Positions 1 to 11,421 of a stretch of DNA of 64,000 nucleotides are shown here, in pieces (the first letter of the stretch is position 1; each line of letters opens with the position of its first letter). The position numbers and the translations under genes were made by a program. The stretch spans positions 7,989,570 through 8,053,569 of the forward strand of contig JAFMSR010000012.1 of NCBI GenBank assembly GCA_022818135.1, read 5' to 3'. This DNA comes from Saxidomus purpurata (taxonomy: Eukaryota; Mollusca; Bivalvia; Venerida; Veneridae). The notes beneath the pieces were generated by a model. That model made no database searches. It had not been told where the DNA came from and saw only the letters and a list, made by a program, of their open reading frames with translations.

Positions 1-86
1 AACGGAAGCCTAATAGTGCCACTTTTTTCCTTTAAGTTGAAAAAATCAATAAAAAAACAACAAAGTGGCACTATTGTGATTCCGTA
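1..86. repeat. Short foldback (MITE-like) element
   Basis: The first and last ~25 bases are near-perfect inverse copies (TAGTGCCACTTT near the left, AAAGTGGCACTA near the right) around an A/T-rich loop of about 30-40 bases. It may extend to the left of the window. It has no coding potential. A small foldback DNA element is the simplest reading. Confidence 0.6.
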
Positions 87-480
87 CCTCAAAACAGCGT
101 AATTGTTTTAAGTTTTATCGGTACATAAGCGTGTACGATGTATCAAATGTACATTATTATATCTTCCCAATAGCTTATCGTGTATGGGTCAGTTGTTTTC
201 GTACGCACGGTTCATGGCAAGGAGTTTATGAGAAGTTTGTCTATGGGTATTATTTGTTTATTCTATCATTTAAACTGAGACGACAAGAGGTAATCTTTGT
301 TGATACATGTACATATATATGTTTACTAACCACCTCGTTGATTTATCATGTGACCATTTGCAAGAAACGTTTACTTCCGGGTAAGCTTTACTGTCAGTGA
401 CATGTATGTGTTTGAAAAGGAAGAGGTCTAAAATTATGTGCTTCACACTTGAAAAAACATACTGTGCCTGCTTTCTGCAG
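87..480. other. Non-coding flank, nothing recognised
   Basis: AT-rich sequence. An open frame of 89 codons at 131-400 shows no recognisable motif and no compositional sign of coding. I see no other feature. Confidence 0.4.
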
Positions 481-484
481 GATT

Positions 485-600
485 ATTGCAGGCGCTTCTG
501 ACGGGATTTGAACCCATGTCCTCCGATGCTCTACCTCTATACCTCACGACACCCAACTAGCGGTGTGGCTTGTAGCTCCGTGGCCACTATGGACGTGACA
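485..600 (-). repeat. tRNA-derived SINE head (minus strand)
   Basis: On the minus strand a Pol III B-box-like GGTTCAAATCC occurs at about 506-516, preceded by a tRNA-like stretch with a poor A box. No proper acceptor or anticodon stem can be drawn, so this is a tRNA-derived repeat and not a functional tRNA gene. Confidence 0.5.
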
Positions 601-939
601 ATAAATCATAGCACTTCTATCGCCAAGAATTCTAGTCTTGTGTTTTTAGACCTAATGTACATGTTATAAATATACAACGGTATGCAGTACTTTTACAACT
701 GTGAGATTGCAAAAGTTTAGAAACGCTGTCTGTCTGACGACACATTTTCGTAAATATTTATACCATACGTCAACATAGTTTTAAAGTAATCACGATCGCT
801 CATTAAAATCAGACATTTCAGAACCAAATGCTCAATTTAATAGTAAAAAGGTCTCGCCAATAAGACCGATTCATTAATAAGACCCCTCTGTCCAGGCCCG
901 AAGGGTGGTCTCAAGATAGGAACTCCACTGTATTATAAT

Positions 940-1090
940 GTTATTAATCAAGTGATTTCATATTGGCCTTGTTATTTGTCCAAGGGTGGTCTTATTGGCC
1001 CAAGGCCGAAGGCCGAGGGCCAATACGACTGCCCGAGGACAAATAACAAGGCCAATATGAAATATCACTTGATTAATGATAATTTTATTA
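940..1090. repeat. Palindrome, arms ~40 bp
   Basis: The segment beginning ATTAATCAAGTGATTTCATA and including GGCCTTGTTATTTGTCC is repeated in inverse order at about 1043-1078, around a centre rich in GGCC and GGCCGA. This is the first of a series of palindromes extending to 2812. Confidence 0.7.
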
Positions 1091-1135
1091 TTCAACTTTA
1101 CAATATTGGCTAGATAAACAAGAATATATAGAGGA

Positions 1136-1285
1136 TATTTGTTTGTTTCAGTGAAATATCAATTTTATTTCACTAGTGAACACCAAACATTGATATTTCA
1201 CGAGTGGCGTAGCCTCGAGTGAAAATGTCATTTGTTTGGTGTTCACGGGTGAAATAAAATTGATATTTCACTGAAACAAACACAT
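1136..1285. repeat. Palindrome, arms ~50 bp
   Basis: The left arm holds GTTTCAGTGAAATATCAATT and TTATTTCAC, then GAACACCAAAC. The right arm is the inverse (GTTTGGTGTTC, GTGAAATAA, AATTGATATTTCACTGAAAC). The central ~45 bases include GAGTGGCGTAGCCTCGAGTG. The transcript or single strand would fold into a long hairpin. Confidence 0.75.
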
Positions 1286-1756
1286 TTTCTTTTTATTTTA
1301 TATTTTGGGGCAAAATATTCAGTAAAATTTGGAATTCTAGTATTTCTTATTCCCCACGGAGAACCCCAGAATGATTACTACCATCATTACTGAAAACGCA
1401 ACAAAAATAGTTCAAAATATTTTGATTATTTCAGATAAAAGTATTTAAGAAGTCATATCTATCTTTATCATACAACGAAAATGAAACATCAATTCATTAG
1501 ATATAGGCCCAAATTGATTTTTTTTTAAAATAAGTCTCTACTTTGTCACACCATGAATCGTGGAGTAATACTCAAACAGCTGTTCATTCATTAAAAAATG
1601 CTCGGTCCAGAGCTGACCTAAGTGCAAAATTTGTCACAATTTAATGCATTTGTGATTAATGAGCGATTGTAGAGGTAGTTTTCCACTTTTTATAGATGCT
1701 TATAGGTTTCAGACCATGATCATACAAGTATTAAGAAAGTACTGTGAAAATTGGAT

Positions 1757-1910
1757 GGTGGTGAAAAAAAATGAATATCAACTTTTTCTCAAATTTTGAT
1801 TCAAAATTGCTATAGATGGATAGAAAATGATCTAACTAAGAAAATGAATACCCACAACACTATATTTATTTCAAAAACAAAAATTTTACAGCCATTTTTC
1901 GATTTTATGT
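1757..1910. repeat. Direct repeat, copy 1 (~150 bp)
   Basis: Shares a long diverged match with 2420-2572, including ATGGATAGAAAATGA, ACTAAGAAAATGAATAC and AAAATTTTACAG. Both copies sit inside the palindrome cluster at 940-2812, which suggests duplicated internal parts of one composite element. Confidence 0.7.
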
Positions 1911-2099
1911 AATGTTCTATCACCGGTAAATGAGGGGAAATATGCATCTCATAGGTGAGAAATTGGATAAAGCTTAGTATTTTAGCATAATTAATCACTG
2001 TCAATCATGTGTATGATACTTTTGTATGGAAGACAAGCTGGAGATTCTGGGTGTGAAATTATGGGATTTTTGTTTAGAATGTGGTTAAAAAGTAGTTCG

Positions 2100-2200
2100 G
2101 CAAAAACAGTGAAAATAAAAATGATATTTTCACTGCTTTGAAACAGTGAAATACCAATTTTATTTCACCGATAAATTTCAGTATTTCACTGAAAAGCATA
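2100..2200. repeat. Short palindromic stretch
   Basis: AGTGAAAATA...TATTTTCACT at about 2109-2134 is followed by further CAGTGAAATA and TATTTCACTG motifs. It shares the TTTCACTG/CAGTGAAA vocabulary of the palindrome at 1136-1285 and is probably part of the same composite element. Confidence 0.5.
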
Positions 2201-2237
2201 AAATAAAAAGAGAATCTAACGTGTTCATGAGTTGTGG

Positions 2238-2336
2238 ATAAGGAAATTCCACCCAAGGGTTGAGATACGTCACAAAAATGAGGCTCTGTCGAGTTTTTTT
2301 TGGACGTATCTCAACCCGAGGGTGGGATTTCCTTAT
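2238..2336. repeat. Palindrome, arms ~32 bp
   Basis: GGAAATTCCACCC with GGGTTGAGATACGTC on the left is mirrored by GACGTATCTCAACCC and GGGTGGGATTTCC on the right, around about 35 bases. Mismatches are few. Confidence 0.7.
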
Positions 2337-2419
2337 CCATAATTCAATGGACATGGTAGATTTATTTTCTCACCGTTTGAATCGCATTTTCACACAAGTA
2401 AGAATAAATATACAGGAGG

Positions 2420-2572
2420 GGGATGAAAAAATGAAAATCAACTTTTCTCGAATTTTACTTCAAAACTGTTATGGATGGATAGAAAATGACCTTACTAAGA
2501 AAATGAATACACATAACCCTATGTTTATTTCGAAAATAAAAATTTTACAGTCATTTTTCGATATCAGCACGA
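2420..2572. repeat. Direct repeat, copy 2 (~150 bp)
   Basis: Partner of 1757-1910, about 660 bp away. It is less A-rich in the first 30 bases. A 112-codon open frame crosses it, but the same segment in copy 1 is not open in that frame, so it is not treated as coding. Confidence 0.7.
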
Positions 2573-2812
2573 GTCTAAAACAAAATGGCGTCGTTTAAAA
2601 ATCTAACGGAAGTGACTTCTCCGTATTGGCCCTCTCTTTTAAACCAATCAGAATGCTTGAATTCCATATTGGCCCTGTTTTCTCGTATTGGCCCTGCTTT
2701 TCTCATATTGGCTCAGTTATGCTTTGTATTAGCTCTACCTGTTTCATATCATGTGTGCAATTGATCTAATACAGAGTGTAATATTGTAAAGTTGAATAAT
2801 AATTGACTGTAT

Positions 2813-5508
2813 TGTTTTTGTTTAATTACGTGTATTAATGTACTTACTGTACAGTATATTGTCAAACAATACAACATGTCTGCAAAATCAATCCGTCTCC
2901 AAGCGTTTCATAAAAGAATGAACGGAATGACATAGCGACCGTCATCAAAGGTAAGGTGAATCAATGCATGGGGAATGATATCCAGAAATCTTCTCACAAA
3001 ATACAAACATCTGATAAAATGAATAAACATAACATCTATAAAGTATTGTACAATGTCATTATTTACGATTCGTTAAGATAAACCTATGTACAAGAATAAC
3101 AAAAAGTGTATATGAAATGGTTGTTGGTTAAAAACACATCCACGCACCTATTTTCTCTGACGGTCATTTTTTATCTTCAATGGGCGTGTTAACAGTAATA
3201 TTAATTTTTCGAATGGAACTGACTGATTTTTTTCTGACTGATTAGCAGATATGCTGGATTATCACGATCTGCACTGTTCACAAATGCAGAAACCACGTGC
3301 CACCAGCAAACTTCGTGCATTTAGCAAATTACGAGCTGGATATGCAATTCTCTTGAAAATGAAATAATAATAATAATAGTAATGATTATTATAATAATAA
3401 TCCGGATATTATTATTATCATTGTCATTCATGATTATCACAGTAAAGTTCCACTATTAATTACAATACCACTCGTAGAACAGACATCGCAGAACAAAGTT
3501 GTCCTTTCAATAGTAGAAAAAAGTCTCAATAATAGACCATGTTTTACTGGTCCGGAGGGTAGTCTTATATTGGGAACTTTAAACTACCATATTGATATTA
3601 TTGTTATTATTATTATTATCATTATTATTATTATCAAAAGAGCATTGGAACCGTTTATGACGAATTCGGGTCGGTAGAAAATGTCAATTTGTTTTTTACA
3701 CATGTTTAGCTCCCCAATCCGAATGTTTTGGACATTGGTGAACGCACCATAGAAGCCTGGTGAATCAAGTCTAATTAAATTTTCATTAAATTGGTAGATA
3801 TATGTCAGAGCGGGGCACCCATGTGGCGCTACCTGGTGGATAAGTTACAACCATCGGGGTGATTTCACTTCCAGCTGCACTACATGTGTTTTGCGCGTCT
3901 ATAAAACTGTTAATGATAAATAATTATGGCTTCAACCCTCGCTAAGTGGAACCCGTGGGGTGGGCCGCATGGGTTTCATTACCAGATTACAGAAAATGCA
4001 GTAAACTGAAAACGTAGATGACTCAAGTAGGTAAAAACCAGGTGATTTACATTGAACCCCATAATCTGAACACCTGGATTTGAAGGTAAAAACACATTTT
4101 AAACAACCAAATAAAAAGCAAACCGTAAATCCGGTGAGTTTACCTAAGAATCGTTTTTGTACTGCTGGGAAACCTCAGTCGCATGGGAATTACGTAAATG
4201 TGTAATATTCTGTTACCATGTAGGTAACGTTTTGTTTACTACCTGCGCCTTATGAAAATTCTCCTTAATGGACACGCTTTTATAGCTATAATTGATCTTT
4301 TTTTATAGAAAACAATAGTGTCATCTGCGCTTTACCACGGACCTGTATACGCGTGGCTTTGTCTTACCGTGTTAGCTTTACAAAAAACATGAAAAAGCTT
4401 TAATGCTGCCAATTTATATATTTTGCCATTTATAAGAAGACCAGCAGGCACTTTCTATGAAACAGGTACTTCATTTGCAGTCTCCATCAGCGAAGGCCAT
4501 CAATTTTACGAGCCCACACAGAATTCGAAATACTCGACAGTTTTTTAGCAATTAGAAAAAATATACTTACTGACGATAATTGGCAAACAAAATATTTAAA
4601 CCTTTCAACAGTATCAATAAATATTGTATTTTTGTAAGGCTTAATAATTAAACCTTTCCGAATACAAAGAGTAATGTGTGTGACTTAAAGTTAATAATTG
4701 ACCTTAAAAATGACAATCTTAGAAACATGGCGATGTTTACTTTATCAAAATTTATAACCTTACAGGTGTGTTATAAATACCCAATACAGATTATTTTCGC
4801 TTCCAATTATTTCTTAAAAGTTTTGTACGAATAGAAAGCCAATTTATAAAGTATCCCAAGACGTATGTACCAAGCAAATATTTCTTTTACACAATTTTGA
4901 CACTTTATACAAAGTAAAAGTTTCCTTCTTTGTTCTCAACATCTATGTGCATGTACAAATGTATATGAAAAGTTTGCCACGTAAGCGCTACCGTGGTTAT
5001 TTGAATTTTCTGTCACACGAGTGATTCTTTATTCATTCATCTTGTACATTCTTGTTATTTACGAGGCAAAACTTTCTTCTGTACTTCAAAGTTATAAATG
5101 ATGTAAAAACGAAACAAAAACACGACTTGTTCACAAAACATCTCTTCGCCTTTTTACGGGGAATGCACAAAACAACGCTATTGCAGCGTTTACGCATCGG
5201 AACATGCATAATTCAGATATCTTACAAAAGATATAAATGTAAAAAGTATATCTGATGATTACATATGCATGAAAACTTTATCACAGGGATATGTTCCCAG
5301 ACATGATAATTTTCATTTTTGTTCTTTCTTCAAATCTTTGGTCCTTACAAAGCCAGCAACTTCGAAATTAAGTTAAGCAAGATGGCAAGTAATTATACCG
5401 GAAAAATATAGAATACAAATGACGATTGCGTAAATATGACGCAAGTTTGTTACAAGATACTCAGTTTATGTTTAAATTGTTTATTTATTAAACAGTCGAC
5501 AGCTATAA
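2813..5508. other. AT-rich region without visible genes
   Basis: No credible coding frame or RNA gene. It contains imperfect (ATT/AAT)n microsatellites at about 3362-3420 and 3596-3635. The short open frame at 5052-5255 has no recognisable features. Confidence 0.5.
3596..3635. repeat. (ATT)n microsatellite
   Basis: Imperfect trinucleotide run of TTA/ATT units with a few substitutions. A related mixed ATA/TAT run is at 3362-3420. Confidence 0.8.
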
Positions 5509-5619
5509 TTGGCAACGAACCTAAAAACCCCTTCCTTTAGGAATGCAGTTGGTGCTGGGAGGCTGAAAATGAATTTTGCCAGAGTTTATTTTACTTCATT
5601 GGATATAAGCCCCTTCACA

Positions 5620-7735
5620 AAAGTACAAAAACCGTTCACAAATGGACATTCGCCTCTTCACCAAAGGAAAAAAAGCCACTTCACAAGTGGACATTCGCCC
5701 CATCACAAGAGGACATTAGCTCCATCACAAGAGAACATTAGCTCCTTCACAAGAGGACATTAGCCCCATCACAAGAGAACATTCGCCCCATCACAAGAGG
5801 ACATTAGTCCCATCACAAGAGAACATAAGCTCCTTCACAAGAGGACATTAGCTCCATCACAAGAGGACATTAGCTCCATCACAAGAGGACATTCGCCCTA
5901 TCACAAGAGGACATTAGTCCCATCACAAGAGGACATTAGTCCCACCACAAGAGGACATTAGTCCCATCACAAGAGGACATTCGCTCCATCACAAGAGGAC
6001 ATTCGCCCCATCACAAGAGGACATTCGCCCCATCACAAGAGGACATTAGTCCCATCACAAGAGAACATTAGCTCCTTCACAAGAGGACATTAGCCCCATC
6101 ACAAGTGGACATTCGCCCCATCACAAGAGGACATTAGCCCTATCACAAGAGGACATTAGTCCCTTCACAAGAGAACATTAGCTCCTTCACAAGAGTCCCA
6201 TCACAAGAGGACATTAGCCCCATCACAAGAGGACATTAGTCTCATCACAAGAGAACATTAGCCCCGTCACAAGAGAACATTAGTCCCATCACAAGAGAAC
6301 ATTAGCCCCATCACAAGAGAACATTAGCTCCTTCACAAGAGGACATTAGCCCCTTCACAAGAGGACATAAGTCCCTTCACAAGAGAACATTAGCTCCTTC
6401 ACAAGAGTCCCATCACAAGAGAACATTAGCCCCATCACAAGAGGACATTAGTCCCATCACAAGAGAACATTAGCCCCGTCACAAGAGAACATTAGTCCCA
6501 TCACAAGAGAACATGAGCCCCATCACAAGAGAACATTAGCTCCTTAACAAGAGGACATTAGCCCCTTCACAAGAGAACATTAGCCCCATCACAAGAGAAC
6601 ATTAGCTCCATCACAAGAGAACATTAGCTCCATCACAAGAGGACATTAGCCTCTCCACAAGAGAACATTAGCCCCTTCACAAGAGAACATTAGCTCCATC
6701 ACAAGAGGACATTAGCCCCATCACAAGAGGACATTAGCTCCTTCACAAGAGGACATTAGCCCCATCACAAGAGAACATTAGCTCCATCACAAGAGGACAT
6801 TAGCTCCTTCACAAGAGGACATTAGCCCCATCACAAGAGAACATTAGCCCCATCACAAGAGGACATTAGCCCCTTCACAAGAGGACATTAGCCCCTTCAC
6901 AAGAGAACATTAGCCCCTTCACAAGAGAACATTAGCTCCATCACAAGAGGACATTAGCCCCTTCACAAGAGGACATTAGCCCCTTCACATGAGAACATAA
7001 GCTCCATCACAAGAGGACATTAGCCTCTCCACAAGAGAACATTAGCCCCTTCACAAGAGAACATTAGCTCCATCACAAGAGGACATTAGCCCCATCACAA
7101 GAGGACATTAGCTCCTTCACAAGAGGACATTAGCCCCTTCACAAGAGAACATTAGCTCCATCACAAGAGGACATTAGCCCCTTCACAAGAGAACATTAGC
7201 CCCTTCACAAGAGAACATTAGCTCCATCACAAGAGGACATTAGCCCCATCACAATAGGACATTAACGCCTTCACAAGAGAACATTAGCCCCTTCACAAGA
7301 GAACATTAGCCCCATCACAAGAGGACATTAGCTCCATCACAAGAGGACATTAGCCCCATCACAAGAGGACATTAGCTCCTTCACAAGAGGACATTAGCCC
7401 CATCACAAGAGAACATTAGCTCCATCACAAGAGGACATTAGCCCCTTCACAAGAGAACATTAGCGCCTTCACAAGAGAACATTAGCCCCTTCACAAAAGA
7501 ACATTAGCCCCTTCATAAAAGAACATTAGTCCCTTCAGAAGAGAACATTAGCCCCATCACAAGGACATTAGCCCCTTCACAAGAGGACATCAGCCCCATC
7601 ACATAAAGGACATTAGCCCCATCACAAGAGGACATTAGCCCCATCACAAGAGGACATTAGTCCCATCACAAGAGGACATTAGCCCCATCACAAGAGAACA
7701 TTAGCCCCTTCACCAGAGAACATTAGCCTATTCAG
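5620..7735. repeat. 22-bp minisatellite, ~95 units
   Basis: About 2.1 kb of head-to-tail units near CACAAGAGGACATTAGCCCC plus AT. Units vary at a few positions: GAGGACATTAG versus GAGAACATTAG, CCCC versus CTCC, and CATCAC versus CTTCAC. Near 6188 and 6403 a shortened unit (AAGAGTCCCATCAC) appears twice in similar surroundings, showing block duplication. The left end (5620-5760) contains more diverged units such as ACAAATGGACATTCGCC. Because 22 is not a multiple of three, stop codons recur, so the array is non-coding. Confidence 0.95.
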
Positions 7736-8512
7736 TCTTCAAAAATTGATTCAGTGAAAGTATCTGGGATAGGTTAAATCGACAGTTTTCATTTTGCTTA
7801 AGTATATAGTGAAAAATGTTATAAGGAGTCCTTGGGTGAAAAGGTCAATATCCAACCATGAAAAATAAAAATAGTGCTAGTGTCCCCCATAGAAAAACGG
7901 AGCTTAGAGGCTCATGTCTGTTAACCAGTAGAAATCATTTGAAGCCTTATGGTTTCCACCTTAAACCAATATGGCTGTACCTAAAACTCACATTTCAAAA
8001 TTTCATAGGTGAAAATCTGTCTTCATGACCTTCAATAAGTTAAGTAGTAAAAAAGCAAAAACAGTACTTTGAAGTTTCACATTCAATTTGAATTTCTGTG
8101 TTTCTGGTTGCAACAGTTGTTTCACATCAGCTCCAGAAATTGAACCAAAGTTTCATGAAGAAACTGCAAAGAAATGGCTAAAACAGGATGCAAAAAAACC
8201 CAACAGCCAATCAAAACTGAAATACTCCAATTAGATTTAGAAGTAAAATAATGCTAGGATGTTGCATACAAAATTGGATTGAAAGAATATCAAAGTACTG
8301 AAGGCACTGGGAGCTGTAAGGACAGCTTCATTGATTGACGAGATGAATACACAAGAAAACTTTACACTAAACTTGATCAGAAAGTTTCAGTGAAATCAAA
8401 CCAGCTGAGAAAGGACCATGTAATTCCTCCGAACTACTTTTGTAGTTATAGACAAACTTCAAATTAATTTTCTGAAACAGACCTTCAAAGACTATAAACC
8501 TGTGGGTAGTGG
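7736..8512. other. Non-coding, nothing recognised
   Basis: Unique-looking sequence between the minisatellite and the tandem-repeat element. No open frame with recognisable protein features and no clear repeat boundary. Confidence 0.4.
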
Positions 8513-8541
8513 AGGTGGGGACCTGTCCCCTTCTTGGTAAA

Positions 8542-8608
8542 GCAAGTCTGGCAGGAGAATGAAAACATCATGATAAATCAGAGGAACAATAAGAGAATAT
8601 TATATTAA
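8542..8608. repeat. Flanking direct repeat, left copy
   Basis: GCAAGTCTGGCAGGAGAATG followed by a further ~48 bases ending TATATTAAA recurs almost exactly at 9627-9699. The phrase GACCTGTCCC precedes both copies at different distances. The two copies bracket the element at 8609-9625. Confidence 0.85.
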
Positions 8609-9625
8609 ACTAGAGCTATCACTAAATGTGATTAATACCCCCAAAAGGATTGCTTTATAAACTGAAGAAGTTCGTAGTAACATAATACCTTGCAAACAAA
8701 CTAAAAAGAGATATTGTTCTTAGCAGTTCCTCTCATTGTGCTTGACCATTGTATGAAGTTGTATTGAATTCCAACTTGTAGTTTTCGGAAAATGCTCCTT
8801 ACAGGGAAAAGTAACAAAGGGCAAAACCCTGTAATTAGTCAAGATGGAGTTATGGTTACTGTGCACTGCACTCCCTCTCACTGTGCTTGACCATTGTATG
8901 AAGTTGTTTAATTCCAACCAGAAATTTTCAAGGTTTTATGCTCCGGACAAGGAAAAGGAAAAAAGGGTAATAACTCTGTAATGAGTCAAGATGGAGTTAT
9001 GGTTCCTGTGCACTGCACTTCCCTAAAGTACTGACCATTGTATGAGGTTGTACTGAATTCCAACTAGTAGTTTTCAAGTTATGGCTTTTGGACAAGGGAA
9101 AAGTAACAAAGGGCAAAACTCAGTAAATACTCAAGATAGAGTTATAGTTATTGTACACTGCACTTCCCTGAGTGTGCTGATCATTTATGAAGTGTATGAA
9201 TTCCAACTAGTAGTTTTCAAGTGTGCTCCGGACAAGGGAAGAGTAACAAAGGGCAATAACTCTGTAATTAGTCAAGGGGGGATGGAGTTATAGTCTTGTG
9301 CACGCACTTCTCTCAATGTGCTTGACCATGTATGAAGTTTATTGAATTCCAACTAGTAGTTTTCAAGTTATGCTCCGGACAAGGAAAAGTAACAAAGGGC
9401 AATAACTCAGTAATTAGTCAAGATGGAGTTATAGGTCTGCACTGCACTTCCTCCAAGTGCTTGACCATTGTATGAAGTTGTATTGAATTCCAACTAGTAA
9501 ATTTAAGTTTCTCCGGAGGGCGAGGAACAGAACAGGGCATAACTCTAATTAGACAAATGGATTATAGCCTGTGGACGCACCCCCTCTGAAGGTGGGTGAC
9601 CTGTCCCAAGTTGTATTGAATTCCA
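8609..9625 (+). mobile_element. Hairpin-capped element, ATACCCCC family, with ~148-bp tandem units
   Basis: The head ACTAGAG is followed by the hairpin ATCAC-TAAAT-GTGAT and the motif ATACCCCCAAAAGG. The body consists of about six diverged copies of a ~148-bp unit (AAGTTGTATTGAATTCCAAC, CTCCGGACAAGG, AGTAACAAAGGGCA, AGTCAAGATGGAGTTA). The same units fill 48510-49560. The right part (about 9490-9620) is degraded with many indels and lacks the expected 3' inverse motif. Confidence 0.7.
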
Positions 9626-9626
9626 A

Positions 9627-9699
9627 CATAGCAAGTCTGGCAAGGAGAATGAAAACATCATGATAAATCAGAGGAACAATAAGAGAATATTATATTAAA
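9627..9699. repeat. Flanking direct repeat, right copy
   Basis: Partner of 8542-8608. It differs by one inserted A (CTGGCAAGGAG) near the start and continues TATATTAAATAATT. It is too long for a transposition target duplication. Confidence 0.85.
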
Positions 9700-9891
9700 T
9701 AATTAATCTGTTTATTGTATACTCATTGAATATAGCAACATTTGATAAAAAAAATTCAGTAACATCAAAATATTATATATAAAAGATCCATAACCACATT
9801 ATTGAAATTATCTAATCAGCTGTATGTTATAATCTCTAATAAATATAAAACTGAAATACAAGTAATCATAAATGTAAAATGGAACTCTGTA

Positions 9892-10284
9892 ACAAGATGC
9901 CCATGATGGCTCTATATTGCTCACCTGAGTTTCACTCCTAGACAACCCCTACTGGGATGTGAAATTTATTATTCATATCTCCGTTCAGTAAAATCTCTTT
10001 CATTCAAGGACAATTCTTTTGTTTTGAATTTGAAAATATATATTACCCAATGAAATCAGGTTTGTATGGAGAAGATTTTTAAAGCTGACTTTAGACATGT
10101 TGTCGGAAAGAAAATGTTTCAGAAATAGTAAACGTGTCCCTGCATTTTATTGTTAAAAAAATAGTCAGGGGTTACGATGCTAAGTAATAAAATCACGAGT
10201 GCATTGCATGTTTTTGCAAGACGACAGACACAGGTTGATCAATATAACTTTCCATGAGCACTTCAAGCTCAAGTGAGCTAAAAA
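9892..10284 (+). mobile_element. Hairpin-capped element, GGCCC family, short copy
   Basis: The head ACAAGATGCCC with imperfect stem GCCCA/TGGCTC is followed by TATATTGCTCACCTGAG. The right end is AAGCTCAAGTGAGCTAAAAA-like, with GAGCTAAAA at 10276-10284. The subterminal GCTCAC and GTGAGC are inverse. It lacks the long internal tandem array of the larger copies at 19050 and 34264. Confidence 0.65.
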
Positions 10285-10740
10285 TTGTCAGACCTACACC
10301 ATAAAAAATGTTCCAACCAAAAACAGTCACAATATACAGCAGTAAACAGGAAAACATTCTAGAATATCAACACATCACAGTCGGTTGACAAAAACATGAT
10401 TATAAGATAATTTTTTAATAAAAGAGCAAGTAGTTGTACACTCTACAGTATCTGAAAACAATTAATTTGGAATAAATAAGCACATAGTTCTAGAGTATTT
10501 GAAATACCTTTCCCTAGTAGTGACTTTTTGGTACAGTAACTTCACACTTCATACACACCAAAAATGTTAACAAATATCAATATGGTACAAGTAAAACATG
10601 GCATACAACACCCTAAAGTCACTTTTTTGTAACAATATTTTCATTTAAATGGAATAGGAACATACTACATAAATTTTTCCTCCAGGATTTCAATGTGAAA
10701 AACAATACCAAGGGATTTCAGTTACACAAAATACTATGAA
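10285..10740. other. Non-coding, nothing recognised
   Basis: AT-rich sequence without coding frames. No repeat that I can delimit. Confidence 0.35.
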
Positions 10741-10744
10741 CCAA

Positions 10745-10990
10745 CGTTTCTCATGTTGTTGTTGTTGCTGTACGAGTTAAATGCCTGTTCCAACCTTGGT
10801 CATTTTAACAGGCGGGCAGTTTACCTATCTATCATTCCTGGGTAGGACCAGTACTCCGTAAGAAGCTGCCATCTTTCTCACATAAAGAGACATTGTTGGT
10901 AGCAGGGCTCAAACTTATGACCCTCAATCTATGAGAGGTTACAGTGATCTCAAGTCAGCGACTAATCACTCGACCACAGAGGTAGTCTTT
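10745..10990 (-). repeat. tRNA-derived SINE (family shared with 44405)
   Basis: On the minus strand a tRNA-like head begins near 10985 (TGGTCGAGTGATTAG as A box) with a degenerate B box (AGTTTGAGCCC) near 10905-10915. The body contains CGGGCAGTTTACCTATC. The same order of motifs is seen at 44405-44620 and partly at 44870-45010. A TTG-repeat tail occurs at 10755-10770. Confidence 0.6.
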
Positions 10991-11182
10991 CATTTCTCAT
11001 AATACTCTTTACAACTGATTTTTTTGCTATTTTCATGGAAACCAATTTTCCGCAAATCTTTTGCATCTCTGTTTTTACATCTTTATGTAAAAACGCGAAA
11101 TGAATAATCTGACAATCAACTGAACAGTGGCAAAAAGCAAGCATTAACTTATACAAAACTGAATTGGTTTACAGTAACTAAA

Positions 11183-11225
11183 ACAAGATTTGTCCCTCAC
11201 AAGTGACAAATGCCCCCAAAAGAGA
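11183..11225 (+). repeat. 5' end of a hairpin-capped element, GACAAATGCCCCC type
   Basis: ACAAGA is followed by the stem TTTGTC / GACAAA around a 10-base loop, then TGCCCCCAAAA. This is the same plan as the heads of the other hairpin-capped families. I cannot find its 3' end; 11226-11420 has no clear structure. Confidence 0.5.
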
Positions 11226-11421
11226 TGTCTCACAGTCTGTGTCCTCTCCATGTGCTCAACAATTGTGCCATGTTATTTTAAAAACCTTCCATGCATGATA
11301 GAGTTACCATGCTTACAGTATTCCATTACTTTTAAACTCTAAGTGTGACCTTGACCTTTGAGATGGTTCTTACACCGAACACATCGTCTTGATGTGCTGA
11401 ACATTTGTGCCAAGTTGTTTA

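Larger units (their letters stand above)
930..2812. mobile_element. Composite palindromic DNA element
   Basis: A motif TTATTATTCAACTTTACAATATT at 1085-1107 is seen in inverse at 2778-2806 (AATATTGTAAAGTTGAATAA). Between and around these lie three palindromes and one direct duplication. The recurring phrase TATTGGCC also appears at both ends (964 and 2625-2710). I read this as a foldback or nested MITE-type element, boundaries uncertain. No transposase is visible. Confidence 0.5.

Noticed and set aside
2260..2598. 112-codon plus-strand open frame
   Set aside because: It overlaps a palindrome and a direct repeat whose sister copy (1757-1910) is not open in that frame.
5509..5763. 84-codon open frame entering the minisatellite
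   Set aside because: The second half is translated repeat and the first half has no recognisable feature.
5620..7735. CRISPR-like array
   Set aside because: There are no unique spacers; the 22-bp units are contiguous. The window is eukaryotic.
8542..9699. A long target-site duplication around the element at 8609
   Set aside because: About 70 bp is far longer than any known target duplication for such elements. Haplotype joining or segmental duplication is more likely.
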